64,000 bases of DNA from Dama dama (taxonomy: Eukaryota > Chordata > Mammalia > Artiodactyla > Cervidae). How positions within the stretch are numbered: the stretch's first letter is position 1; each line of letters starts with the position of its first letter. The stretch is taken from contig NC_083685.1 in the NCBI RefSeq assembly GCF_033118175.1, positions 118,366,501-118,430,500 on the forward strand, in the 5' to 3' direction. The position numbers were made by a program, and so were the translations under genes. The notes below the pieces were generated by a model. That model was not told the DNA's origin, did not search any database, and saw only the letters and a list, made by a program, of their open reading frames with translations. Below are positions 1 to 11,649 of this stretch, one piece after another.

Positions 1-640
1 GGTAAAACTGACAAGACACACAGACAAATAAAATTTGAAATAAACACAGCAAAATGTTAATAGTGGTTGACTCTGAACACTAGAATTATAGTCAGTTTCA
101 ATTTTCTTTACTTGGCTTACCCCTATTTATACAATTTTACAGTGAACAGGTATTATGTGTCTAAAACAGAAAAATTAGTGTATTTTAAAAAATAAAAGCA
201 GCATATTTACGTGCAACAAGCAAAAAGGTATTATGCATGGAACCAGAAAATTTCTAAATCTTTATCCAAGATCTAGTTTTAGGATAAAAACAAAATTCGT
301 ATTATTTTGTATGTAGGGATCTTTTATGTTTATTTTCCCTTTAATCCGGAGGGAAAGAAGAGATGGGGAGAAATATGGATGTAGGTGAGTGGGGGAGTGG
401 CGCAGATGTAAAGAAAAGCCTGTTCATCCTGGAAATCCCCAACAGTTCCCAGCACATAAAAAGTTATCTAATTAATGTATATAGAATAAACGCAGGAAAG
501 GAGATGGGGAGACTGTTAGGGACGGGAAGGCTGCGGGGACCTCACGCTAGAGTTAGGAGGCAGATACACCAAAATGCAGAGGCCTGGGCCTGCCCCGGTA
601 AACAGAATTAGAACGGGGGTGGGGGAGACCAGGCATTGGA
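1..640. other. AT-rich intergenic flank, no gene seen
   Basis: The sequence is AT-rich and holds no ORF that looks conserved and no repeat I can name. By human synteny KPNA2 should lie beyond the left edge, but nothing here is recognisable as one of its exons. Confidence 0.5.
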
Positions 641-1060
641 ATTTTGTTTAAAGTTCCCCCCAAGAGCGTCAAATAGGCAGTGAAGACTGAGAACCTTCCC
701 GAGAAGAACCCAACGAAAAGCACGCCCCTCCCACAGATACCCAGAGCCGCCCGCGTGCCTGCCAAGCAGTACCAGGACAGGGCGGGGGCGCCGAGGGAGC
801 CCATGCGCATGCGCGTAGGGGCTAGGGCGTTGGGCCAGGCCGAAGGCGCAGGCGCGTGCTGCAGCCACTGGAGGCGGTTCCCAAATCGCACGCAGCCTGA
901 CGTGAGGCCACAGAGCGCGGGGGCGGGGCACGATGATGGCATCGCGTAAGAGGACGGTGTGAGAACCCGGATCCTGTGGTGACCCAGTGGCCTAATGGAT
1001 AAGGCATCAGCCTCCGGAGCTGGGGATTGTGGGTTCGAGTCCCATCTGGGTCGCACTGAA
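640..1060. other. GC-rich, CpG-containing patch around the tRNA gene
   Basis: Between about 700 and 960 the sequence becomes GC-rich with many CpG dinucleotides, in contrast to the AT-rich flanks. It ends at the tRNA-Arg gene. Open frames on both strands here are side effects of the high GC content. It could be a small CpG island linked to Pol III activity or an unannotated promoter; the sequence alone does not decide. Confidence 0.5.
981..1053 (+). tRNA. tRNA-Arg (anticodon CCG)
   Basis: A complete 73-nt tRNA gene that decodes CGG. The 7-bp acceptor stem pairs GACCCAG with CTGGGTC and leaves a G discriminator. The D arm, a 5-bp anticodon stem (TCAGC with GCTGG, one T-G wobble at its outer pair), loop CTCCGGA with anticodon CCG, and a T arm with TTCGAGT are all present. 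There is no intron. The internal Pol III promoter is intact: an A box at about 988-998 (TGGCCTAATGG) and a B box at 1032-1042 (GGTTCGAGTCC). CCA is not encoded, as usual in eukaryotes. It appears functional. In human a tRNA-Arg-CCG gene lies in the same place, between C17orf58 and KPNA2. Confidence 0.97.
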
Positions 1061-1065
1061 ATTAG

Positions 1066-1069
1066 TTTT
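1066..1069 (+). terminator. Pol III terminator (T4)
   Basis: The first run of four T on the non-template strand comes 13 nt after the tRNA 3' end, where Pol III normally stops. Confidence 0.75.
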
Positions 1070-1845
1070 GGCGGAGAGAAAAGCGATGATTGGCACTAAA
1101 ATAGATTTTGAAATGTCGTGATTTCGCTTGCTCTCCTGCGATCTCCACGGTTGTTGTATCTACAAATCGGAAATGCATTCTCCGCTGTCGTGCAATTGAG
1201 ATCTTGCAAGAGAAAACTAAGATATGACCCAAAAGCGGAGCATTTACTCTTGCCTAGTTTATATTTATCTTTAAAAGAAAAAAGCCTTAGAAAACACCAA
1301 ATGCTAGCTGGATAGATGGCATCATCTCTGTCTTTTAAAAATGCATTTCATCATGGGCAGGCACACATGGAAAACTCCCTCCCCATCCTTATCCCAAGGG
1401 GTTAAGGGGTGTGTGAGCAGATCCAATTGTGCTGACTGCAAACAATTATTTCCAGAACTAAGGCGAATTTAGAAGAAACTGTGTTAAAACATACAAATAT
1501 AATAAATATAATTTATGGTTTGTGTCTTTAAAGTACAATGAACAAGAGACTGTAGTTGAGATGTAAGGTTTGTGTGTGTGTGTGTATTTGATTCGCAAAT
1601 TAGTGTAATAAAAGAAATGCAATCAGAGTTTAAGCTTTCCAGACTGGTTCAGCTGACAAGCTTGAAAAGTTCAAACTCTTCTTGTAAAACTTGTACAAGA
1701 GGACTATCACAGAGTTAAGTCCTACTTTTGAAAAAAATACTAAATGCTATGTGGGGATCCTGGGTTTGAGCCTGAAACAGATAAAGGACGGTAGGGGAAA
1801 AACCAGTGGAATCTGAGCACATTCTGCAATTTAGCTACCCACAGT
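1070..1845. other. Intergenic sequence, no gene seen
   Basis: AT-rich unique sequence with a short (TG)n run near 1570. The 65-codon open frame at 1118 has no recognisable features. Confidence 0.5.
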
Positions 1846-2400
1846 TATCAGTTCAGTTCAGTCGCTCAGTCACGTCCGACTCTTTTTGACCCCATGGACT
1901 GCAGCACACCAGGCTTCCCTGTCCATCACCAACTCCTGGAGCTTGCCCAAAGTCATGTCCATTGAGACAGTGATGCCATCCAACCATCTCATCCTCTGTC
2001 GTCCCCTTCTCCTCCTGCCTTCAGTCTTGCCCAGCATCAGGGTCTTTTCTAATGAGTCAGCTCTTCTGATCAGGTGACCAAAGTATTGGAGCTCCAGCTT
2101 CAGCATCCGTCCTTCCAATGAATATTCAGAGTTGATTTCCTTTAGGATGGACTGGTTGGATCTCCTTGCAGTCTAAAGGACTACAGTTCAAAAGCATCAA
2201 TTCTTCAGCCCTCAGCTCTCTTTATAGTCCAACTCTCACATCCATACGTGACTACTGAAAAACCATAGCTTTGATCAGATGGACCTTTGTCGGCAAAGTA
2301 ATGTCTCTGCTTTTTAATGTACTGTCTAGGTTTGTCATAGCTTTTCTTCCAAGGAGCAAGTGTCTTAATTTCATGGCCGTTGTCACCATCTGCAGTGATT
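1846..2400 (-). mobile_element. BovB (RTE) LINE 3' fragment, antisense
   Basis: Read on the minus strand this is the 3' end of a BovB LINE. The minus frame at 1870-2118 gives the C-terminal end of the BovB reverse-transcriptase protein (FGHLIRRADSLEKTLMLGK, then RQRMRWLDGITVSMDM). The short repeated tail typical of RTE elements (ACTGA units, here as TCAGT) lies at about 1849-1862. The rest of the element (5' side) is missing beyond about 2400. Non-functional. Confidence 0.9.
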
Positions 2401-3282
2401 TATACCAATGTTGATTTCTTAATTGTGACAAAGGTACATGGTAATGTAAGATGGTAGCGTTAGGGGAAACTGAATGAAGGGTATATGGAGCCCTCTTTGC
2501 AACCTTTATGAAATTATTAACATTAAATCTAAAATTATTCCAAAATTAAACATTTATTAAAGAAAATAAGCTAAACAATCAATGGGAAAATTTAGCTGAT
2601 ACCTTTACCCCCCCACCCCCTTTTAAGATTAGCAAGATGGTGCTAAATTTAAAAGCCAGAACAGACTAACCAATGAATAAACCCAGGGCATGATTTCCAG
2701 CTCCATTCCTGGTGCCTCAGAGTTGGTGGCCACATTAGGTCCTTGCTACAGTAGGTGCTCAAAAGATTAGAATTGCCTTGTCTCCCACTTTCCACCTGTG
2801 GGCAGCATCTGGGGACAACGGACAGTGACACTGTCTCCCTGGTCCCAAGGCAAGGTTGCTCTCATACATGATCCTCAGCCTGAGGGCTGGGCAAGACAAA
2901 CTCCTCACAGGTTCTCCACCCTTTGGGCTTCTGACTGGCCTGCTCAGGCCTCCAGCGAGCTCACCTGGCTCTCCCACCTCCTCCAACCTCTCCGCTCAGC
3001 CCCGCGCCTTCTCTCTGACAGGTGTTTTTTGTGACTCACTCACCATAGTTTATCCCAGTTGAAGTGAATGCCTACTGAACAGCCCAGATTCAAGTCATTC
3101 AATGCAAGTTCCATGTTTTCACCTTCCCTCACCTCCACCATCTCCCCCATTTCTTCCCTCTTCTGTCTCACATGGAGCGGATATCCCTCCTCCAGTCCCA
3201 GGCCATTCCCTCCCTTTGATTTTACTTTGAACCCCTCTCTCCTCAGGAAACTTGTCTGATACTTAGAGTGAAAAAACCAAAG
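2400..3282. other. Intergenic sequence, no gene seen
   Basis: Mostly unique sequence. The overlapping open frames between 2650 and 3060 lie on both strands and lack conserved features, so I do not call a gene. Confidence 0.4.
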
Positions 3283-3568
3283 TGTTAGTGGGGTCCACCT
3301 CTTTGCGACCCCATGGACTGTATAGCCTGCCAGGCTCCTCTGTCCATGCAATTCTCCAGGCAAGAATACTGGTGACGTGAAAGTGAAAGTCGCTCAGTCG
3401 TGTCCGACTCTTGGCCACCCCATGGACTATAACAGTCCATGGAATTCTCCAGGCCAAAATACTGGAGTGAGTAGCCGCTCCATTCTCCAGGGGATCTTCC
3501 CAACCCAGGTTCAATCCCTGGGTCTCCTGCATGACAAGCAGATTCTTTACCATCTGAACCACCACACT
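3283..3568 (-). mobile_element. Bov-A/Bov-tA SINE dimer, antisense
   Basis: Two related units lie in tandem: 3283-3378, and 3379-3568 which includes the tRNA-like part. Hallmarks on the plus strand are CGACCCCATGGACT, ATTCTCCAGGCAAGAATACTGG and a tRNA-like end with TTCAATCCCTGGGT. It is inverted relative to the plus strand. Confidence 0.85.
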
Positions 3569-4904
3569 TAGTAAACATTTAAAAGGTGTAAGCCCATTAA
3601 TCCCCCCCCCCACGCCCACCTTGTCTATATCTTTAGTTTCCTTCTACTGGCTTTCCTTTGAGCCCCCGAACATTCTACAGTTTCTCTATTCCTTAAAAGC
3701 TCACCCTTGGCCTTGGGCACCTGGCAGACAGGTGGTACCATGGCACCTCCCTCCACACATTCAAGCTCCCTCCCTCCACGCAGCCAAGCTGCCTCAGGGC
3801 AGCCCCTGCACACCCAGGGTCTCCTTTCTTCCACCTGCCATGTACTCCTTGCTCCCCTGTCGCGGGACACACTCCTCCCGGATACTGACCTCCGAATTGG
3901 CAAGTTTAAGAAATACCTTTCACTCCTTCTCTTGCTTGACTTTGCCCTGAAGTTTGAAGCTCTTGGCCAGTGCCTTCCTGAAACAAATCCTTTTTTCACA
4001 GGCTTCCAGAAAATCTCCTTTTTCTCAGTTCTCCAATCAGCTTCTCAGTCTCCTTTGCTCAGTTCCCTCTTGTTTCTAACAATGAAGACAAACCAGCCCA
4101 ACCTGAGCAAAGCAAAAGGGAACTCATTGGAAAGCCATGGGGAAGGGGGTGCTTACTAAATGGGGTGGGAAAAACTGGAGGACCAGTTGTGGGGGCCAGC
4201 AAGAATCAAAAACACACCAAAGGCCCCCCAAAAGAAGAAGCTGGAAAAACAGTGACTCTCAGAGCCAGCCACCTGGCAAGAGGCCACCATTGCTGCCATC
4301 ATTGCCACTTGCCATGCAGCTAGACTGGCAAAAAGTGCCTCTGATGGCCTTCATCATCCCAGCGTCACTTGCTCCAGAATCAAGCTTCCCTGGAAAAGCT
4401 TACAGTTAGCCCAACTTTCTCCTGTTGATTCATGGGGCCACAGAGAAATCATCCTCCCACAATTCTTCCCATTAAAGGGAAGAGGTAGTTTCTTAAAAAG
4501 AGGTTTGCATGCTAACCAGCCACACAAAACACCGGCACCTTTCCTTGACACAAACGTTGTACATTTTATTTTGAGTATTCCATGTTAATTGTTCCATTGT
4601 CACTGTTGATTTTAGGTGATGAAGACTGTTGGTTGGTTTTTTTTTTTCCCCTCTCATTGAATTTGGTTTTAATGAGTCCGAAAATTCTCTGACAGTTTTT
4701 TGGCCCAGTTGTTGCTATTTAAAAGATTTTAAGAACTAATAACTTAAAACTGCCACGCACAGATACCCAAAAACAAATGGTCCACAAGACACTCTCCATC
4801 TGAAAGTTTTATGATGCATTGCTTATCATCAAGCAGTCTCATACTATCAAACTTAAATGGCCAATTGAGACAGTTCTGAGATGGCTTTCCCATCACTGAC
4901 TAAC
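3569..4904. other. Intergenic sequence, no gene seen
   Basis: Pyrimidine-rich at 3600-3900, then mixed. A 150-codon open frame at 3707-4159 exists but has low-complexity Ser/Pro content, overlaps a minus-strand frame of similar length, and has no splice or domain support. I treat it as chance. Confidence 0.4.
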
Positions 4905-5035
4905 ACTGGGGTGGCAGGTATTGGAGCTAATACTCACCTGGCCTTCTGAGGTTTCTTGGCAGACATGGTGACCTAGCCATCTTACAGTGAACAGGACAGC
5001 CCCATAACAAAGAATGAGCTGGCCCCTCATCTAGG
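4905..5035 (+). mobile_element. Possible MER20-like DNA transposon remnant
   Basis: The stretch ACAGGACAGCCCCATAACAA (about 4991-5010) followed by a TGGCCC-type end resembles the 3' part of MER20 (hAT-Charlie). The left part is too diverged to be sure. Confidence 0.35.
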
Positions 5036-5173
5036 AATTGCCGTAGAGGCTTGACAAACAGGGATGGTATGACAATATTATTGATATACCTCATGAAAAA
5101 CATATCAGGGCCTTTCTAATTGTCCCCATTTTTATCATTTTTCCTTTGTCCCCAAGCAATCTCAGGGGCAAGG

Positions 5174-5382
5174 GCTTCCCAGGTGGCTCAATGGTCCACC
5201 TGCCAATGCAGTACACACAAGAGATGCGCTTTTGATCCCTGGGTCAGGAAGATTCCCTGGGGTAGGAAATGGCAACCCACTCCAGTACTCTTGCCTGGAA
5301 AACTCTATGGATAGAAGAGCCTGGCGGGCTGCAGTCCATGGGGTCCCAAAGAGTTGGACACAGCTGAGCATTCATGCACGCA
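5174..5382 (+). mobile_element. Bov-tA SINE, sense
   Basis: It starts with GGCTTCCCAGGTGGCTCA, contains the tRNA-like B-box region and continues into AACCCACTCCAGTACTCTTG, then GTTGGACACAGCTGAGCA. This is the standard ruminant tRNA-derived plus Bov-A composite. Confidence 0.88.
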
Positions 5383-6225
5383 ATCTCAGGCAAAGTGAGG
5401 AGTGGGTCAAGGGGTAAATATTAGTATTATATCCTGCCAAATTTTAAAAACTCATGTAAGAATGTCAGAAAGTACACCAGAATTAATATTAAAATACAAT
5501 CCAATAATATTAACATTCAGAATTGTCATATTTTAAAATTTTACCAGATTATAGTATGGTTGCCACTTTTCTCCACTCCTCTCAGAAATCCTACAAAAGC
5601 TCAAGGGGGATGAGAAGCAGAACCACACCTCCATCACTGAAACCAGGAGGCATCGCAACTCCTCCAATAGAAGGAGAAATGTTCCTCAAATAAAAGCGTG
5701 AGGAACCGACTGATATATGCCAATCAGAAGAGGATGCCCGTGGCCGCAGATCTTAGGAAAGGCCAGCAGAGGGCGCTTCTCCAAGAGGAGGGTCGCATCC
5801 TGAGAGGCAAAACAATAATCTCTTGTTTGCAGTGAGGCTGGGATGTGCGGACAGCAGCCGGTCCTCACAGGGACAGACACGTGTTCTGGGTCTGGATTTG
5901 CCTTCCTTGCCTGCAGGGCTTCTGCTAGCACTACCATTCCTGGACTTAGACATTGCCAGAATGGACCAGTCCAGGAACTAAGGAGGTAGGGGTGGCTTCT
6001 GCCACTATGACCCCTAATGATTCACTGGAAGATTTTTTTTTTTTGCTTTCCTTGCCAGAGGCTCAGTGGGTCCAGAGGTCCTAGTGACCAGTGGAGAGGT
6101 GTTTAGGCCAGGAGACAGACACTATTATGGCTCCATTCAACTGGAGATGAGGCTGCCCCTTGACCATCTGGGACTCCCCAGCCTGCTAAATCAACAGGTG
6201 GAGAAAGGGGGTGGGTGTCACTTTT
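5383..6225. other. Intergenic sequence, no gene seen
   Basis: AT-rich to 5560, then mixed composition. Short open frames on both strands at 5686-5953 and 6066-6293 lack support. Confidence 0.4.
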
Positions 6226-6575
6226 ATGAGCTGAATATCTATGTTACCCCCAAATCGACTGGTAAAAGTCAGTGTTACTGTATGGGGAGGTGAGGCTTTC
6301 AGATGAGGTCATGAGGGTGGAGCCCCGTGATGGATTAGTGTCCTTACGAGAAGAAGTGTCTGGCGCCCTTTCTCCGTCTCTGTCTCTCTGTTGCACGCTC
6401 TCTCTCATGTGAGAATACAGCAAGAAGGCAGCCATCTGTGAGCCAGGAAGACAGCTCTCACCAGAACCCAGCCATAACTGACACCCTGATCTCAGAGTTC
6501 CAGCCCCAGAACTGTGAGAAACAAATGTCTGTTGTGTAAGCCGCTCAGGCTTACTTGGTTACAGCAGCCCAGCTC
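6226..6575 (+). mobile_element. MLT1-type (ERVL-MaLR) solo LTR, old
   Basis: The order of short blocks matches the MLT1 LTR family as I know it: TGAATATCTATGTTACCCCC near the 5' end, GATGAGGTCATGAGGGTGG, GTGTCCTTACGAGAAGA, then CAGAACTGTGAGAAACAAAT and a GTTGTGTAAGCC 3' part. It is diverged and no internal retroviral genes lie next to it. Confidence 0.7.
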
Positions 6576-7525
6576 TGACAGTCCCGTGAATGATGTGATT
6601 ACCAAGGGGAAAATGGCTCTGCTACTTAGTGGAGGAAAGAGGAATCCAAGGACTCACGGGAGGTACATCTTAGCGTGCCCTTGTCCCAAAGACTCAGTTA
6701 ATGGGAAAGTACAGCAATCCAATCACGACAGGACTGCCAAGAACTCAGGTCTTACAGGAATAAAGTTTTGAGTCTGGTCAGGGAACTCATACATGCGAGG
6801 CACAGCCAAACACATGGTTGATGTTACTGAAAATGAAATCAGAATGAAAAGGAAAAAGATAGAGATAAAAATGATGGGTGATAAGATAAAATACATGGAA
6901 GACACAATCAGATCAGTAGTACTAAGAAAGTAAGTTAAAAAAAAACAGATATTTGTCAGATTTCTGAGTTGAAATGGTGTGGACATCCCTGAAGTAAAAT
7001 GAAATTTTATTCATTTGAAAGTGAAATACTTGAGGTGTTCCCTGAAAATGAGAACTACTTATAATGCAAAGATGATGACTATGATTGAGATTATTCAACA
7101 GCTTGTGAAGTTCTCATCAATGCAATATGAAAGTTTTACAAATATTTGAGAGGAAAAGGCAAAATACCACTATTTAAAAATTTTACAGCTTTCTCAAGGA
7201 ATCTATGGCAAACAGTTTGAAATGTTTTTGTATATACACAAATTGGGATATAAGCAGTAAATATCGATATATACAAATCAGTACCCTTTCTATACACCTA
7301 CCAAAACCAGTTAGAAAATGTAAAGGAAAAAAGATCCTTTCCACATTACCCAGGAGATGGTTAGAGCGTAGGTGAAGAAAATGATAGTATTCTAACAGAG
7401 GGAAAGGATTCAAAGTTGTAGAGATATTCAATTTTCAAGGCTACAAAGATAATACATGACAGTTGCCAATTCCTTTACAAATCTATATATTTAGTGTAAT
7501 TTTAATTTAATGCAAATTCTGCTGG
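6576..7525. other. AT-rich intergenic sequence, no gene seen
   Basis: Low-complexity AT-rich sequence. Open frames at 6723-6986 and 7183-7431 (minus) are hydrophobic products of AT-rich DNA without conserved features. Confidence 0.4.
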
Positions 7526-7648
7526 GTTTTTTTTTTGCCACACTGTGAGTCATGCAGAATCTTAGTTCCCGGATTAGGGATCAAACCCATGACCTCTGCA
7601 ATGGAAACATGGGGTCTTAACCACTGGATTGCCAGAGAAATCCCAGGG
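7526..7648 (-). mobile_element. CHR-type tRNA-derived SINE, antisense
   Basis: An oligo(T) tract (reverse of the 3' tail) is followed by GGATTAGGGATCAAACCCAT (reverse B box) and ACCACTGGATTGCCAG, the inverted head of a cetartiodactyl CHR-type SINE. Confidence 0.75.
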
Positions 7649-7884
7649 GCAGTTTTTTTTTTTTTCAACTTAGCAGAATAACCTTGAAGTTCACTTGGGA
7701 AAAAGAAAAACTATAATAGTCAAAATAATTTTTGAAAAGAGAGCTATATTATAAGATCATTATAACAATGTCCCATTGTGGGCACAAAAATAAACAGATG
7801 AAATAACAGAGAAGAAAGTCCAGAAAGAGACCTACATTTATTAGAAGTTAATGATCTCTATATGCTGCACTCAATATACCATCA

Positions 7885-9275
7885 AATTTGGAAAACTCAG
7901 CAGTGACCACAGGACTAGAAAAGGTCAGTTTTCATTCCAATCCCAAAGAAAGCAATGCCAAAGAATGTTCATACTACCACACAATTGCACTCATCTCACA
8001 TGCTAGCAAAATAATGCTTGAAATTCTCCAAGTCAGGCTTCAACAGTACGTGAACTGTGAAATTCCAGATGTTCAAGCTGGATTCAGAAAAGGCAGAGGA
8101 ACCAGAGATCAAGTTGCCAACATCCGTTGAATCATCGAAAAAGCAAGAGAGTTCCAGAAAAACATCTACTTCTTTTTTTCCTACTTCTTCTGTATTGACT
8201 ATGTCAAAGCCTTTGACTGTGTGGGTCACAACAAACTGTGGAAAAATTCTTCAACAGATGGGAATACCAGACCACCTTACCTGCCTCATGAGAAATCTGT
8301 ATTCAGGTCAAGAAGCAACGTTAGAACCAGACATGGAACAATGGTTTCAAGTTGGGAAGGGAGTATGTCAAAGGTGTATATTGTCACCCTGTTTATTTAA
8401 CTTCTATGCAGAGTACATCATGCAAAATGCCGGGCTGGATGAAGCACAAGCTGGAATCAAGATTGCCAGGAGAAATATCAATAATCTCAGATACACAGAT
8501 GACACCACTCCTATAGCAAAAAGTGAAGAACTAAAAGGCCTCTTGATAAAAGTGAAAGAGGAGAGTGAAAAAGTTGGCTTAAAACTCAACATTCAGAAAA
8601 CTAAGATCATGGCATCTGGTCCCATCACTTCATGGCAAATAGATGGGGAAACAGTGGAAACAGTGACAGACTTTATTTTCTTAGGCTCCAAAATCACTGC
8701 AGATGGGGACTGCAGCCATGAAATTAAAAGATGGTTATGCCTTGGAAGAAAAGCTATGGCCAACCTAGACCTTATATTAAAAAGCAGAGACATTACTTTG
8801 CCAACAAAGGTCTGTCTACTCAAAGCTATGGTTTTTCCAGTAGTCATGTATGGATGTGAGAGTTGGACTATAAAGAAAGCTAAGTGCCGAAGAATTGATG
8901 GTTTTGAACTGTGGTGTTGGAGAAGTCTCTTGAGAGTCCCTTGGACTGCAAGGAGATCCAATCAGTCCATCCTAAAGGAGATCAGTCCTGGGTGTTCATT
9001 GGAAGGACTGATTTTGAAGCTGAAACTCCAATAATTTGGCCACCTGATGGGAAGAGTTGACTCATTTAAAAAGACCCTGATGCTGGGAAGATTGAAGGCA
9101 GGAGGAGAAGGGGACGACAGAGGGTGAGATGGTTGGATGGCATCACTGACTCAATGGACATGAGTTTGGGTAAGCTTCAGGAGTTGGTGAGGGACAGGGA
9201 GGCCTGGCATGCTGCATTCCATAGGGTCGCAAAGTCGGACACGACTGAGCAACTAAACTGAACTGAACTGAAGTA
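7885..9275 (+). mobile_element. BovB (RTE) LINE, 5'-truncated, with RT region
   Basis: About 1.4 kb of the 3' half of a BovB LINE in sense orientation. The plus frames at 7888-8130 and 8057-9034 carry reverse-transcriptase segments such as VQAGFRKGRGTRDQVANIR (first frame) and, in the second, a YTDDT box where active elements have an FADD/YADD-type box, followed by the thumb and C-terminal region. Frame changes (the first frame breaks near 8130, the second near 9034) and the altered catalytic box mean it is dead. It ends with an AACTGAACTGAACTGAA tail at 9256-9272, typical of RTE elements. Confidence 0.93.
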
Positions 9276-9896
9276 AAATATGTATATAATTTTGATTTAA
9301 AGAAAGTCTTTCTTAGCAAGACACAAAAGACACCAGGGAAATTTAAACGAAAGATTGACTGATTTTACTACAGAAAATTTAAAAGTTCTATGGTCAAAAA
9401 AATCACTAAAAAGCTTAAAATCAAACAAAATTGTGTGAGGAGATATTTGCAATACATATAATGAACAAAGGGTTAAAATTCTGAGGCTATGAACAGTGCT
9501 TTAAATCATAAATGAAAGTCTGGTCATTCTAATGCATAAACAAAGTATATGAACAGGTCATTAACAAAAGAAATCCCAGTAGCCAATAAATCAATGAAAA
9601 AATATGCAATATCACTAACCCAAAAAATATAAATTTTTTAAAAAAGAGAAATCTTAACAAACTCTTTAGAACAGCAAATATATCAAATAATGATGATTTG
9701 GAAAAAATAGTGATAACTTGATTGGATTTCTCCAATGTGGAGAAATATTATTCCACACCTACACTGTGGATAGTCAGTGTAAACTGATACATATCTGGGG
9801 AATAATTCAGTAATATGTAGCAAAAATATTAAAATTATCATATTTTTTGACTCAGCAATGTAATAATCTAGGAATTCAGTCATTAAAAATGATCAT
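9276..9896. other. AT-rich intergenic sequence, no gene seen
   Basis: Strongly AT-rich; no convincing coding or repeat signal. Confidence 0.4.
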
Positions 9897-10022
9897 GGAG
9901 GGACATCCCTGGCCATGCAATAAATAAGACTCTGAGTTTCCAATTCAGGAGGTTCGGGTTTGACCCTTGGTTGGAGAACAAGATCCACATGCCTTGGGGC
10001 ATGGCTAAGGAAAAATAAAATA
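9897..10022 (+). mobile_element. CHR-type SINE, sense
   Basis: Starts GGAGGGACATCCCTGGCCAT, with the B-box region GGTTCGGGTTTGACCCTTGG and an A-rich tail. Confidence 0.78.
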
Positions 10023-10316
10023 AATGATCATGGAATCTTATATTTATTGAACTGTAAAGACCTTACCATATCATTAAAATTTTTTAAATGATGTCATAAA
10101 ATATATACATACCATGACCCCATTTTTATATAAAGAAATATTTACATGTGCACATATGTGTAGGAAAAACATCTGGAAATTGACCCATCAAAATATTTAT
10201 AGTAAAAAATATATATTTATAGTAGTTTTTTCTAGGCAACAGGACTATAGTTGATTTTTTTCTCTTTTTATCTGTAATAGCTAGTTATTCTGTTATGAAT
10301 ATGTACTAATCATATA

Positions 10317-11117
10317 CAATAACCTCAGATATACAGATGACACCACTGTTATGGCAGAAAGTGAAGAAGAACTAAAGAGCCTCTTGATGAAAGTGAAAGT
10401 AGAGAGCGAGTGAAAAAGCTGGCTTGAAACTCAACATGCACAAAATGAAGATCATGGCATCTGGTCCCATCACTTCATGGCAAATAGATGGGGAAACAAT
10501 GGAAACAGTGACAGACTTTATTTTCTTGGGCTCCAAAATCACTAGAGATGGTGACTGCAGCCATGAAATTAAAAGACGCTCCTTGGAAGAAAAGCTATGA
10601 CCAATCTAGATAGCATATTAAAAAGCAGAGACATTATTTTGCCAACAAAGCTATGGTTTTTCCAGAAGTCATGTATGGATGTGATAGCTGGACCATAAAG
10701 AAAGCTGAGCACTGAAGAATTGATGCTTTTTAACTGCGGTGCTGGAGAAGACTCTTTTTTTTTTTTTTTGGAGAAGACTCTTTAGAGTCCCTTGGACTGC
10801 AAGGAGATCCAACCAGTCTATATCCTAAACGAACTCAGTCCTGAATGTTCATTGGAAGGACTGATGCTAAAGCTGAAGCTCCAATACCTTGGCCACCTGA
10901 TTCAAAGAGCTGACTCACTGGAAAAGACCCTGATTCTGGGAAACATTGAAGGCAGGAGAAGGGAACAAGGGAGGATAAGATGACTGGATAGCATCACTGA
11001 CTCAATGGACATGAGTTTGAGCAAGCTCTGGGAGATGGTGAAGGACAGGGAAGCCTGGTGTGCTGCAGTCCACAGGATCGCAAAGAGTCGGACACGACTG
11101 AGTGACTGGACAACAAT
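10317..11117 (+). mobile_element. BovB (RTE) LINE fragment, sense
   Basis: Begins in the same RT region as the 7.9-9.3 kb copy (AGATATACAGATGACACCAC) and runs to the 3' end (GTCGGACACGACTGAGTGAC). It has small deletions and frameshifts and carries a poly(T) insertion at 10754-10769. Confidence 0.9.
10744..10783 (-). repeat. Poly(T) tract flanked by 13-bp direct repeat inside BovB
   Basis: GGAGAAGACTCTT at 10744-10756 recurs at 10770-10782. Between the copies lies a run of about 16 T. The related BovB at 7.9-9.3 kb has a single copy of this stretch and no T run, so this looks like a retroposition event that carried only a poly(A) tail, inserted in the minus orientation. Confidence 0.75.
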
Positions 11118-11394
11118 AATACACATTTTAAAGACTTTTATAAAGGGATGGAAGGCATAACAAAAAAATAACCAATAGATTCTACTATACAAACAGTAAT
11201 ATTTGTCATTTAACATATGATAAATTAATAGATAAAACTTCAACAGCAAAGAACTCCCTCCACACACTCAGATATTCTTTCTAGTCACTACCTATCCCCA
11301 GGATAAGCACAGCCTGACTTTTAACTCCATAGATTAATTTTGTCTTATTTGTGAGTATATAGAAAGTAAATGAAATTACACCATAAAGAGGTGT

Positions 11395-11522
11395 TGGTTT
11401 TTTTTTTTTTTTTGGTCATGCCTCTTGGCCTGTAGCATCTTAGTTCCCCAATCAGAGATGAAACCCAAGCCCCCTGCACTGGAAGCGGGGAGTCTCCACC
11501 ACTGGGCCACCAGGGAAGTCCT
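11395..11522 (-). mobile_element. CHR-type SINE, antisense
   Basis: A T15 run, then CCTGTAGCATCTTAGTTCCC, a reverse B-box region and the inverted head GGGCCACCAGGGAAGTCC. Confidence 0.85.
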
Positions 11523-11649
11523 TAGCATATAGCCTTTTGTGCCAGACTTCTTTTACTTGATATCATGTTTATGAGATTCAGCTCTATTTTGTTTTTGTAG
11601 TTGTAGCTCATTTATTTTCATTGCTGTCTAGCACTGAATATGGTTCACA

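Noticed and set aside
553..1056. 167-codon minus-strand frame over the tRNA
   Set aside because: It runs through the tRNA gene and a GC-rich patch, and other minus frames are open too; composition explains it.
3707..4159. 150-codon plus frame in the intergenic part
   Set aside because: Low-complexity Ser/Pro/Leu content, a competing minus frame of similar length, no domain or splice signals.
8057..9034. 325-codon frame as a cellular gene
   Set aside because: It is the reverse-transcriptase end of a BovB LINE with frame breaks on both sides.
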